A stretch of DNA of 64,000 nucleotides from an uncultured Flavobacteriales bacterium (GTDB lineage: Bacteria > Bacteroidota > Bacteroidia > Flavobacteriales > Crocinitomicaceae), in assembly GCA_946479985.1 (NCBI GenBank), contig CAMLIF010000007.1:11701-75700 (forward strand), written 5' to 3'. The notes below the pieces were generated by a model that worked only from the letters and a program-made list of their open reading frames with translations, ran no database searches and was not told the DNA's origin. Each line of letters opens with the position of its first letter. Within the stretch, counting starts at the first letter, position 1. The position numbers and the translations under genes were made by a program. Shown piece after piece: positions 44,669 to 52,970 of the stretch.

Positions 44669-45865
44669 ATGAAAATAGTTACTCTGATATTAATAAGTGC
44701 GTTTATCGCTTTTAGTGTTCAGGCGCAATCGAAAAAAGTGATCAATCAACAGCTGTTGGCTGAGTTGACTGCTGTTCAAAAAGCTGCTGATTCCATAGAG
44801 AGCGTTCACGGAAAGAAACAAAGTGAAATAAATAATCTCAAGATATCTGTTATTGCGGCCATGAGAAAATTTAATCAATTAAAAAACGAAGAGGCAATTC
44901 TTCGTCAACGAATTGATTCAAAACAATTGGCATTAAAAGATCTCGGATTTGATGGCTATAGTATTGTTTCTTCTGCAGAAGTGAAATCACTTGTTTCACC
45001 TACTTTAAACAAAGACTATTCAGTTGAACCTGCATGGTATTCTAAAAAAATCATTCTGTTAAGGAAGCCGTATGTGCGAGATTTGACAGAAATGAAAGTC
45101 AAAGCCCAAAACGAAGTATTGAAATTGGAAATAAACTCATTTACAGAGACAAATAATAAGAACAGAACGTTATTGGCAGAAGAGCAGCAAATAGCAGACA
45201 GCTGTTCTGAAACAATAAATGAATTGAACGTACTGAATGACAAGTACACCATTCTAAATAGAACCTTGAGCGATAAACATACTTTACTCAAAAACAAGTA
45301 TGATGAATTGATTGAGAAAAAACAGGCTGAAGACAGGTTAAAGCGTGAGAAAGAAGTTCTTGCTGCCAGTAAAACAAAAAGTAAAAACCCTAAAACTATT
45401 CCGTTTGTCCCACCTGTAGTTAATGATGATGAGATAATGGAAAAACAAATGCTCAGAGGATCGAATAGAGAAGACGAGTTTTCAGGAGATTACTTTGAGG
45501 CTGCCCCTCCTATGCCTGAGCCACCACCGCCACCAAAACCACCCGTTATTTTCGATGTTGTTGAGGAGCCAGCTGAGTTCCCGGGAGGAGTGCAGGCTAT
45601 GAAAGAGTACCTTGCAGCTAACCTTAAAATACCGGATGTTGCTGAAGAACTTAGCATTAACGGCAAAGTTTACCTGAGATTCGTAGTTTCCGAAACAGGA
45701 AATATTTCAAACGTTTCCATTAAGAAGGGTATTGCCGACTGTCAGGAATGTGATATGGAAGCAATTCGTGTAGTGAAAAAAATGCCGGATTGGATTCCTG
45801 CGAAAAATAACGGTAAAGCTGTAAATTGCTGGTATACATTGCCTGTTGCATTTAAAGCCCAATAA
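44669..45865 (+). CDS. Secreted coiled-coil protein with TonB C-terminal domain (array gene 5)
   Basis: 398 residues and close to gene 4. Signal peptide MKIVTLILISAFIAFSVQAQ, a coiled coil over residues ~25-225 (LLAELTAVQKAADSIESVHG; NDKYTILNRTLSDKHTLLKN), a basic stretch, a short proline run (PPMPEPPPPPKPP) and the C-terminal domain (EEPAEFPGGVQAMKEYLAAN to CWYTLPVAFKAQ), with C-x2-C in DCQECDMEAIRVVKKMPDW. The end of its domain gene matches the split tonB over about 35 bases. The proline run recalls the spacer of true TonB although the membrane anchor is lacking. Confidence 0.85.
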   Translation: MKIVTLILISAFIAFSVQAQSKKVINQQLLAELTAVQKAADSIESVHGKKQSEINNLKISVIAAMRKFNQLKNEEAILRQRIDSKQLALKDLGFDGYSIVSSAEVKSLVSPTLNKDYSVEPAWYSKKIILLRKPYVRDLTEMKVKAQNEVLKLEINSFTETNNKNRTLLAEEQQIADSCSETINELNVLNDKYTILNRTLSDKHTLLKNKYDELIEKKQAEDRLKREKEVLAASKTKSKNPKTIPFVPPVVNDDEIMEKQMLRGSNREDEFSGDYFEAAPPMPEPPPPPKPPVIFDVVEEPAEFPGGVQAMKEYLAANLKIPDVAEELSINGKVYLRFVVSETGNISNVSIKKGIADCQECDMEAIRVVKKMPDWIPAKNNGKAVNCWYTLPVAFKAQ

Positions 45866-45868
45866 TAG

Positions 45869-47047
45869 ATGAAAACAATTATCCTGATTTTAATAAGCGC
45901 ACTTACCGTTTCCGGTCTACAGGCGCAGTCAAAGAAAAAACTCAATCAGCAGCTATTGACAGAGCTGGCAGCCGTTCAAAATACTTCCGATTCCCTGGAG
46001 GAGATTCGGGGTAGCAAAGAAAGAGAAATGAAAGATCTCTCCGATCATCTTATTTCGCTTAAAAAAAGACTCAGGAATCAGGAAAGTGCAGAAGCTAAAT
46101 GGCGTAGTGAAATAATCCGGTTTCATACGAATTTGGTACAAATGGGATTTAATGCAGATTCCATGTATTCGCTGAATGATCTGAATACGTTGGTTTCTCC
46201 GATTCAAAAAGAACATATTCCTGAACCCGAAATCATGGTTCAGCCTTTTGAATTTGCACTGGTGAGCGCTTTGCCGGATTTAACGGACGTAAAGATCAAA
46301 GTACAAAATGAAATGCTTCAGCACAAAATAGCTGAATTTGAGAAAGCGAATGAATTGAATAACGCAGTACTTGTGAATCAACAATCGCAGATCGATGAAT
46401 TAAAAACGATTCAAAAAGAATTTGGAATTTTTGTTGAAGGTTATGAAACTTTCAACGTGCAGTTATCTCAACAACTGAATATCCTGAAAAAGAAATATTT
46501 CGAGGTTGCCGAAAAGAAAGCAGAAGCAGAACGTGTGAAACGAGAGAAAGAACTTGCAGCGGCGAACAAATCAAAGGTTAAAAAACCGAAGGTTGTTGAG
46601 ATTATGGGCTACCCAATTATAGAAGAACGGACACCTGATATCCAAAAGGACAGTGACGATCATTTCAAGGCTGTACCGCCACCTCCTCCGCCTATGAAAA
46701 CTGCCCCGGCACCGGAAATCCTGGAAACAGTTGAGCAGCCGGCCGAGTTTCCGGGTGGTCAGCAAGCGATGAATGCCTATCTGTCAGCTAACTTAAAATA
46801 CCCGGCCGAAGCAATTGAAATGGGGCTTCAGGGTAAATGTTATATCAAGTTCATGGTTTCTGAAACCGGGAACGTATCCAATGTAATCGTTGCAAAGGGT
46901 GTTCCGGACTGTCCGTCGTGCAATGCGGAAGCGGTGCGTGTGGTTAAAAGTATGCCCAAATGGAAACCTGCTATAAACGATGGTAAACCGGTAAATTCAT
47001 GGTACACCTTGCCGGTTTCCTTTAAAATTGTTAGCGTCAAGCAGTAA
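45869..47047 (+). CDS. Secreted coiled-coil protein with TonB C-terminal domain (array gene 6)
   Basis: 392 residues. Signal peptide MKTIILILISALTVSGLQAQ, coiled coil (residues ~20-225), a basic stretch (KKAEAERVKREKELAAANK), a proline run (VPPPPPPMKTAPAPEI) and a TonB C-terminal domain (EQPAEFPGGQQAMNAYLSAN to SWYTLPVSFKIVSVKQ) with C-x2-C in DCPSCNAEAVRVVKSMPKW. It ends the array. The 230-bp gap to the DUF748-like gene holds no gene, so the array may stop here. Confidence 0.85.
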   Translation: MKTIILILISALTVSGLQAQSKKKLNQQLLTELAAVQNTSDSLEEIRGSKEREMKDLSDHLISLKKRLRNQESAEAKWRSEIIRFHTNLVQMGFNADSMYSLNDLNTLVSPIQKEHIPEPEIMVQPFEFALVSALPDLTDVKIKVQNEMLQHKIAEFEKANELNNAVLVNQQSQIDELKTIQKEFGIFVEGYETFNVQLSQQLNILKKKYFEVAEKKAEAERVKREKELAAANKSKVKKPKVVEIMGYPIIEERTPDIQKDSDDHFKAVPPPPPPMKTAPAPEILETVEQPAEFPGGQQAMNAYLSANLKYPAEAIEMGLQGKCYIKFMVSETGNVSNVIVAKGVPDCPSCNAEAVRVVKSMPKWKPAINDGKPVNSWYTLPVSFKIVSVKQ

Positions 47048-47277
47048 AACTTTCTCGTTTAATTTTAGTTTTTTGGTTGAACAGGCTGGGACTGAAGTTC
47101 TGATCTGCTTTGATTTGTCGTGAATCTTTCTTACATCCGAATTCCTTATTAACACTTTTTGTTAAAAAACATCGACCAAATCCGGTGCTTTTAAGCTATC
47201 TTTTCCTCGTGTAGCTTACACCATATTCTTTTACCCAATGGTTTACCCACGTGTTAGATTAACTAAAAACTATCGGT

Positions 47278-48531
47278 ATGGAAGAGAAAGATGCAGCACA
47301 ATTGTCACGGAAAGAACGTAATAGAGCGCGTACTCCGGAAGAGAAGAGAAAAAGAAAAAAAAGACGCCGTATTATCTGGTTGTCAATTATTGGAGTGCTG
47401 GTAATTTTCCGGCTTATCCTTCCTTATATCGTATTGAATTACGTAAACAAGAAACTTGCAAATCTGGAAGAATATTACGGACATGTTGAAGATATTGACA
47501 TCCATCTTTATCGTGGTGCATACGAGATTAAGGATATTCGAATTGTGAAAAAAGTGACGAAAGGGAAAGGACAAAAAGTCGATACCATTCCTTTTTTCAA
47601 ATCACCTTCAATAGATCTTTCGGTTGAATGGAGTGCGATTTTTGACGGTGCAATAGTCGCAGAGATCGGCGTTGAGAAACCAGTTGTCAATTTTGTGAAG
47701 GATAAGCACAAGGGCGAAGATGTAAAAGCCGATACAGCAGATTTTGCCGGTTTGGTTGATGACTTGATGCCAATAACAATCAACCGTTTCGATATTCATA
47801 ACGGTGAGGTACATTACCGGGACCTGGAGGCCAATCCGAAACTCGATATTGCGTTGAATAATATTAATATCACCGCAACGAATCTTACAAACGTTACCGA
47901 CAGTAAAGAATTGCTTCCGGCAACATTAAAGGCCACCGCTGAAGCTTATGAAGGGGAATTCTATCTGACAACTAAATTCGACGGGCTAGCCAAAGTTCCC
48001 ACATTCGATATGAGTACGGAAGTAAAAGGAGTGAACCTCGTTTTACTGAACGATATGCTTCGTGAATACGGAAACTTCGATGTGAAGAAAGGAACTTTCA
48101 GTATGTATGCCGAATTTGCAGCCAAGAACAATAAGTTCGGGGGATATGCAAAACCCTTCCTTGAAAATTTAGATGTTGTGCAATGGAACAAACAGGAAGG
48201 GGATTTCAAGCAAATTCTTTGGGAAACGATTGTTGGAAGTGCTGCTGAAGTTCTTCAGAACCAGCGAACAGAAAAGCTTGCAACTAAAATTCCGATCAAC
48301 GGGGCATTTGATGATTCACATGTGAATACCTGGTACGCAATCAGTTTTGTGATCAGGAATGCTTTCCTTCATGCGCTGCGTCCGTCATTAGATTATTCGA
48401 TCAATATCAATAAACTGAAAGATAACCAGGAGAAAACCCTGCTGGAAAAAGTGTTCGGAGGAAATGAAGAGAAGAAAGCAGCCAGAAAACAAAAACATGC
48501 CGAACGTAAAGAAGAAAGGAAGAAAAAATGA
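47278..48531 (+). CDS. DUF748/AsmA-like membrane-anchored protein
   Basis: 417 residues. A highly basic cytoplasmic start (RKERNRARTPEEKRKRKKRR) leads to one membrane helix (IIWLSIIGVLVIFRLILPYI). A large periplasmic domain follows (LEEYYGHVEDIDIHLYRGAY, then SVEWSAIFDGAIVAEIGVEK), with beta-helical strands typical of AsmA/DUF748 proteins that carry lipid across the envelope. The end is again lysine-rich (KKAARKQKHAERKEERKKK). Its last 4 bp overlap the next gene's start, so the two are coupled. The function is inferred from the family only. Confidence 0.78.
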   Translation: MEEKDAAQLSRKERNRARTPEEKRKRKKRRRIIWLSIIGVLVIFRLILPYIVLNYVNKKLANLEEYYGHVEDIDIHLYRGAYEIKDIRIVKKVTKGKGQKVDTIPFFKSPSIDLSVEWSAIFDGAIVAEIGVEKPVVNFVKDKHKGEDVKADTADFAGLVDDLMPITINRFDIHNGEVHYRDLEANPKLDIALNNINITATNLTNVTDSKELLPATLKATAEAYEGEFYLTTKFDGLAKVPTFDMSTEVKGVNLVLLNDMLREYGNFDVKKGTFSMYAEFAAKNNKFGGYAKPFLENLDVVQWNKQEGDFKQILWETIVGSAAEVLQNQRTEKLATKIPINGAFDDSHVNTWYAISFVIRNAFLHALRPSLDYSININKLKDNQEKTLLEKVFGGNEEKKAARKQKHAERKEERKKK

Positions 48532-49457
48532 TCTTAAAAATCCGGTTGAAGTTCGTTTTGATAATACTTCTTTTGGGAATAATTGGTGTGGCAGTTTTCA
48601 TTTACGTCCGAAAACAAAAAATGCTGAATCTGATTCTTCCTGAAATGACAGAGATCACACTCATTAAAGCAGAGATCAAAAATGACACAGCTTTTGTGGA
48701 AGTAAGCGCTATTGTTCAGAATAAGGCACTTTATCCAATGAATATCGACAGCATTGTTTGTGATTTGACTTTGGGTGGAACCGAACTTGTTTCAACAAGT
48801 CAGTACATAGGAGTGCATCAGCAGCCAGGAGAATCTGACACCGTTACTTTTGCGGTGAATATTCCGATCCGGCAAACCCGGGAAAAGATCCGGAGTCTGC
48901 AAAATCAGGATTCAACGGGTGTTGCTATTCATGCAACCATCGTATATTCAGATTTTAGGCTAAACCTTTCAAAAGGCAAGCGAATTGAGGTTCCGGTACC
49001 TCCGGAATTACGTGTAATCAAAACAGAGCGGAAGGACCTGAGCATTTTTAAGAAAGATGTACAGGTAGATTTGTTCCTGGAAATTACGAACGAAGGAAAA
49101 AACCTCTCACTGGATATTCGCGATATTCAGTATGAACTGACTGTTGGAAATGACCTGCATACGGAGGGAAAATACGGTAAAGATGTTTTTATCAGACCGT
49201 TTTCTTCGATTGTTTTGAAGTTTCCGCTTGATTTTACAATGCATCATCCGCTTGCAACTATAAGGAAAGTTTGGTCTGATAACGACAGAGTCCCGATTCG
49301 GATTAAAGTGAGCGGATACCTGGATGTTGGAGATATGAAACGAATTCCGGTTGTTGTTTTTGCTTCCGGTGAGGTGGAGCTGGTAAATGAAGAGAAGAAA
49401 AAAGCGGAGAAAAAAGCGGAGAAAAAACGAGACAAGAATGCGCGTAAGGATCGATAA
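48528..49457 (+). CDS. LEA14-like (WHy domain) membrane-anchored protein
   Basis: 309 residues. One N-terminal membrane helix (FVLIILLLGIIGVAVFIYV) anchors two successive beta-sandwich segments of the WHy/LEA14 type (LIKAEIKNDTAFVEVSAIVQ, PMNIDSIVCDLTLGGTELVS; VQVDLFLEITNEGKNLSLDI). The tail is lysine-rich (EEKKKAEKKAEKKRDKNARK), like that of the preceding gene. WHy domains bind hydrophobic partners. It overlaps the DUF748-like gene by 4 bp, so a shared envelope complex is likely. It converges on the alpha/beta hydrolase gene. Confidence 0.75.
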   Translation: MILKIRLKFVLIILLLGIIGVAVFIYVRKQKMLNLILPEMTEITLIKAEIKNDTAFVEVSAIVQNKALYPMNIDSIVCDLTLGGTELVSTSQYIGVHQQPGESDTVTFAVNIPIRQTREKIRSLQNQDSTGVAIHATIVYSDFRLNLSKGKRIEVPVPPELRVIKTERKDLSIFKKDVQVDLFLEITNEGKNLSLDIRDIQYELTVGNDLHTEGKYGKDVFIRPFSSIVLKFPLDFTMHHPLATIRKVWSDNDRVPIRIKVSGYLDVGDMKRIPVVVFASGEVELVNEEKKKAEKKAEKKRDKNARKDR

Positions 49458-49493
49458 GGGACTTCCCGTTTCACCTGATTTCCGCAGGAAGCA

Positions 49494-50255
49494 TTACCGT
49501 AGTAAGAATTCCAATACGGTGTTCATGAATTCTTCCGGAGCTTCGGCATGTACCCAATGTCCGGCATTTTCAATGGTCACAAAATCTGAGTCCGGAAACG
49601 CGTTTTCGAGATCCTGAATATCTTCGTCAATAATATAACGGGAAAGTGCGCCCCGGATGAAAAGTGTGTGTGTAAAGACCTCCATTTCGGGCAAAGGAGC
49701 TAGGATGTGTTCCATTTCTCGTTCCAGTACCTGAACGTTCATACGCCATGCTAATTTCCCTTTTTCAATCCAATAAAGGTTTTTCAATAAGAATAAGCGG
49801 GTACCGTCAACCGGAACATACGGAAGTAAAATTTGTTCTGCCTCAGATCTGGAATCCATGTTACTGCTGTTAACAGCATGAATTCCATTCAGGATCTCTT
49901 CATGATGCATCGGATATTTTTTGATTCCGATATCAACTACAATCAGTTTTTCAATGTAATCGGGGTAGAGCTGGGCAAAGCGCATAGCTGTTTTTCCGCC
50001 CATGGAATGCCCGAGTAAATAAATCTGTTTCAATCCAAGGTCGTCCAGTAATTCTTTCAGATCATTGGCCAAAATATCGTAATTGAAGTCGTCAGACCAG
50101 GGAGAATGCCCATGATTGCGCTGATCAACCAAAATGGTCTGGAAATACTCCCCAAATCGTTTGGCATGTGTTTGCCAGTTATCCGAACTGCCGAAAAGGC
50201 CATGCAGGATTACCAGTGGCGTACCTTCGCCAACAATACGGTATTGTAGTTTCAT
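49494..50255 (-). CDS. Alpha/beta-hydrolase (YbfF-like esterase)
   Basis: 253 residues. The oxyanion block LVILHGLFGSSDNWQTHAKR (near residue 13) is followed by LVDQRNHGHSPWSDD, the nucleophile elbow LLGHSMGGKTAMRFAQ (GHSMGG; catalytic Ser), the acid region with DIDILQ-like residues (RYIIDEDIQDLENAF), and the catalytic His in TIENAGHWVHAEAPEEF. Small esterases of this type act on acyl-CoA or simple esters; the substrate is unknown. It has no signal peptide. It is 12 bp after an HMA lipoprotein gene and is co-transcribed with it. Confidence 0.9.
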   Translation of the reverse strand: MKLQYRIVGEGTPLVILHGLFGSSDNWQTHAKRFGEYFQTILVDQRNHGHSPWSDDFNYDILANDLKELLDDLGLKQIYLLGHSMGGKTAMRFAQLYPDYIEKLIVVDIGIKKYPMHHEEILNGIHAVNSSNMDSRSEAEQILLPYVPVDGTRLFLLKNLYWIEKGKLAWRMNVQVLEREMEHILAPLPEMEVFTHTLFIRGALSRYIIDEDIQDLENAFPDSDFVTIENAGHWVHAEAPEEFMNTVLEFLLR

Positions 50256-50267
50256 GAAAAAAGCAGT

Positions 50268-50651
50268 TTAAGCTTTTATAGGTTCGGAAGAATGTTTTCC
50301 CGTCTTAAATTGTTTCTCGTTGATTTTCTCAATGATTCGAATAATTTCTTTTTCTGAAATCTTCTTGTCGTCATAAGTAATGGTACACGTGTTTACCTTG
50401 CGCCCGTCTTCAAAATCAAACGAAACACGGTCAACAGCTTTCGTATCTTTCAGATTCGTACGAATAGCTCCTCCGCAAGCGTGAACACAGCTCATTCCTG
50501 AAACTTCAACGTTCATAGTCTGGGTAACTTCAACTTTCTCTTTGGTTGAAGATGTATTGTGGTGTTCAACAGAAACTACCGTTCCCTTGTCGTTGGATGA
50601 ACATGATGCAGTAATAGCGATAATTGCGAGTGCTCCAAATAGCTTTTTCAT
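50268..50651 (-). CDS. Lipoprotein with heavy-metal-associated (HMA) domain
   Basis: 127 residues. The signal ends in a lipobox (ALAIIAITASCSSND), so the mature Cys is lipidated. The domain (NVEVSGMSCVHACGGAIR to IIRIIEKINEKQF) has the beta-alpha-beta fold of HMA metal-binding domains, but the metal motif is GMSCVHAC, with three residues between cysteines, not the usual two. Variants of this spacing are known in Bacteroidota HMA proteins. A role in periplasmic copper or other thiophilic-metal handling is plausible. It precedes an alpha/beta-hydrolase gene in the same operon. Confidence 0.82.
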   Translation of the reverse strand: MKKLFGALAIIAITASCSSNDKGTVVSVEHHNTSSTKEKVEVTQTMNVEVSGMSCVHACGGAIRTNLKDTKAVDRVSFDFEDGRKVNTCTITYDDKKISEKEIIRIIEKINEKQFKTGKHSSEPIKA

Positions 50652-50691
50652 GTGAATTGAATTTCGTGTTACAAATTTACGGTTCTATTGC

Positions 50692-50730
50692 CGAAAAAAA
50701 AATCCTTCTGCCGATAAGCAGAAGGATTTT
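50692..50730 (-). terminator. Intrinsic terminator of the parvulin gene
   Basis: On the minus strand AAAATCCTTCTGC pairs with GCAGAAGGATTTT around a 6-nt loop, followed by a nine-T run. It ends the 50793-52751 gene and lies before the HMA gene. Confidence 0.92.
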
Positions 50731-50792
50731 CAAAACTAATTGCTCAAGACTGTTGTAATCCTGTTGAGGACACGTCAAAAGCTATGATTTTC

Positions 50793-52751
50793 TTATTTTC
50801 CAAGAGAATAGAGAACATCTTTGTGAACTATGATCGGATGTTTCACAGTTAGTTCGTCGAGCCATGCTTTTTCCAGGTAGTTTTGGTAATCTGAAGTTGC
50901 AGGGCCTTTTGCATCAGCTAATACTTTTGGACCTGGTTTCAGGATTTGATTCACTTTTACCACGTATACCTTGTCTTCGAAAGTATAGCTCGGGTTTACG
51001 CCCATGCTTAATTGTCTTCCGGCCAGGTAAGGTGTGTTGTCAACTTCAAGTTTCCCGGTTCTTACTTTCAAATTAAGCTCTGAATCTTTGTTAACCTGAG
51101 CCAAAACTGTTTTTGAGGAAATCGTATCGCTCGTTTTTAACATGGCAGTTACCTGATCAGCAACAGCTTGGTTCTTACATTCGTAAACATAACTGTCATA
51201 GCGCTGGCCCCAAACGTATTTGTTATTGTTTTTTGCGAAATATTCTTTTAATCCCAGTGTATCTTTGATTCCTTTGTTCCAAACCTTATCTGTCATTACT
51301 TCAAACAACAGGATTCCGTCATGGTACTCTTTCATTAATGCTTTGAATTCCGGGTGTTTTGTTTCCAATTGACTTTCTTCGTAACCCAAAATTTCAGCTT
51401 TTTGCCATGCAGCATATTGTTTCGCTACGATCGTTTTGCTGTCGGTGCTTTTAACTGCTCTGAAGTTCTTTTCAAGGTATTGACCGAACTGTTTTTGAGT
51501 GAATTTCTGGCTACCCAGCGTAAACATGGTTTTATTCGACTCAATGCCGCTGGCACTCCATTTTCCTTTTGTATAGTTGGAATCAATTGCTGCAACGAAT
51601 ACTTTATATGTTTTCTTGTAGCTGTCTTTGTAACCGTAAGATTTTTTCAATTTTTGGATGAACGAGTTTTGCGTAATATTCGCACGTTCGTCCTTGTTTA
51701 CCTTACTTTGAATTTCTTTCTTCAATTCGTCGTATGTACGCAAAGGAATTAATTGAATGCGTTTTATAATGTGGAATCCGAAATCTGTTTTGATCGGTTG
51801 AGAGATATCACCGTCTGCTTTAAGCGCAAATGCAGCCTCTTCGAATTCAGGGACCATACGTGTTTGAGTACCTGTTCCAAATGGGGGTAATTCACCTCCT
51901 TTACTTGAAGTTTGTCCGTCATCTGAAAAATCGTCTGCTAATTGGCTAAATGATTCGCCAGCCTGCAATTTGGTATAGATCTCATCAATTTTTTTCTGTG
52001 CGCTTTCCAATTCTTCTGCCGGAGCATCTTTTGGAACAGCGATCATAATATGTGCTGTTTTCAATGTTCCTCTTGCCGGACGTTTATCAACCACATAAAT
52101 TAAGTGGTATCCGAAACGTGTGCGAACAGGCATGGAAACTTTTCCAACAGGAGTGTTGTATGCAGCTTCCTCGAACGGGTAAACCATTTGGAACGCTGTG
52201 AAATAACCTAAGTCTCCGCCATTACGCTCAACACTTTTATCTTCTGAACCCGCTTTGGAAGAAGCAACTGTTCTGAAATCTTCACCTCCGTCGATGCGCT
52301 TTTTTAACGCCATGATACGGCTGTAAGCACGGAGCGTATCTTCCGGAGTTGCGGTTTCCTCAACTTTAATTAAGATATGAGAAGCTCTGATCTCAACCTG
52401 CATACGTTCGTAAGCCTGTTGAACCAATGCTTTGTTTTGAGTAGAATCAACCAGATAAGGCTGAGCCAGTTGTTTGCGGTAGCCAGCCAATTCTTTTTTC
52501 AATTTCGGAATAGTATCATAACCCAAGGCTTCAGCTTCAGCTACTTTCAATTTGAATTTCTTAAATAACTCCATGTACTCGTCCAACGACTGTTGATCGT
52601 ACTTCGGATTGTTATTGTTCTTCAAATAGATTTGTAAAAATTCTGATTTTGTTACTTTCTGACCATCAATTTCAAGTACCGTAGGGTCTTGCTGTGCGTT
52701 TAACTGAATAGTAAGAATAAAAGAGAGTGCAACTAAAAGATGTTTTTTCAT
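50793..52751 (-). CDS. Peptidyl-prolyl isomerase with two parvulin domains
   Basis: The start is the ATG at 52749-52751, giving a signal peptide (MKKHLLVALSFILTIQLNAQ); upstream in-frame codons would weaken it. The mature protein (652 residues) has a helical N-terminus (TKSEFLQIYLKNNNN). Two parvulin domains follow: residues ~120-215 (EIRASHILIKVEETATPEDT; FGYHLIYVVDKRPARG) and ~225-325 (TAHIMIAVPKDAP; FGFHIIKRI). A long C-terminal region of unknown fold follows. It resembles SurA/PpiD-type periplasmic chaperone-isomerases that help outer-membrane proteins. A perfect TAnnTTTG box lies 22 bp upstream. Confidence 0.92.
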   Translation of the reverse strand: MKKHLLVALSFILTIQLNAQQDPTVLEIDGQKVTKSEFLQIYLKNNNNPKYDQQSLDEYMELFKKFKLKVAEAEALGYDTIPKLKKELAGYRKQLAQPYLVDSTQNKALVQQAYERMQVEIRASHILIKVEETATPEDTLRAYSRIMALKKRIDGGEDFRTVASSKAGSEDKSVERNGGDLGYFTAFQMVYPFEEAAYNTPVGKVSMPVRTRFGYHLIYVVDKRPARGTLKTAHIMIAVPKDAPAEELESAQKKIDEIYTKLQAGESFSQLADDFSDDGQTSSKGGELPPFGTGTQTRMVPEFEEAAFALKADGDISQPIKTDFGFHIIKRIQLIPLRTYDELKKEIQSKVNKDERANITQNSFIQKLKKSYGYKDSYKKTYKVFVAAIDSNYTKGKWSASGIESNKTMFTLGSQKFTQKQFGQYLEKNFRAVKSTDSKTIVAKQYAAWQKAEILGYEESQLETKHPEFKALMKEYHDGILLFEVMTDKVWNKGIKDTLGLKEYFAKNNNKYVWGQRYDSYVYECKNQAVADQVTAMLKTSDTISSKTVLAQVNKDSELNLKVRTGKLEVDNTPYLAGRQLSMGVNPSYTFEDKVYVVKVNQILKPGPKVLADAKGPATSDYQNYLEKAWLDELTVKHPIIVHKDVLYSLGK

Positions 52752-52772
52752 AGTTTTTAATGTATGCAGTCC

Positions 52773-52780
52773 CAAATGTA
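52773..52780 (-). promoter_or_regulatory. Candidate -7 box for the parvulin gene
   Basis: The minus strand reads TACATTTG, a perfect TAnnTTTG, 22 bp before the chosen ATG. Confidence 0.45.
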
Positions 52781-52871
52781 ATACATTGTTTGTTTTTATC
52801 AGCACTTGGGGAGGGAATTAAGAAATTTTTAAGGTTATAACGCAGAAAAGATTAAAAGTGATGTATAAGGT

Positions 52872-52916
52872 TGGAAAAAGTAGGGGTGCAATATTTTGCA
52901 CCCCTACTTTTCCAAA
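52872..52916. terminator. Long hairpin between guaB and the parvulin gene
   Basis: GTAGGGGTGCAA and flanking bases (52873-52891) pair with TTGCACCCCTAC and flank (52895-52914), 19 of 20 positions plus one extra A. A third half-copy, TTGTGCCCCTACTT, follows at 52921-52934. It may terminate guaB but also looks like a dispersed repeat. Confidence 0.7.
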
Positions 52917-52970
52917 ATCTTGTGCCCCTACTTCATCAAAGGCCAACTTCATCGAAAGCGATGCTTTCTC

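Noticed and set aside
48528..49474. Minus-strand reading frame over the end of the LEA14-like gene (49244-49474).
   Set aside because: Low-complexity mirror of the lysine-rich tail; no family features.
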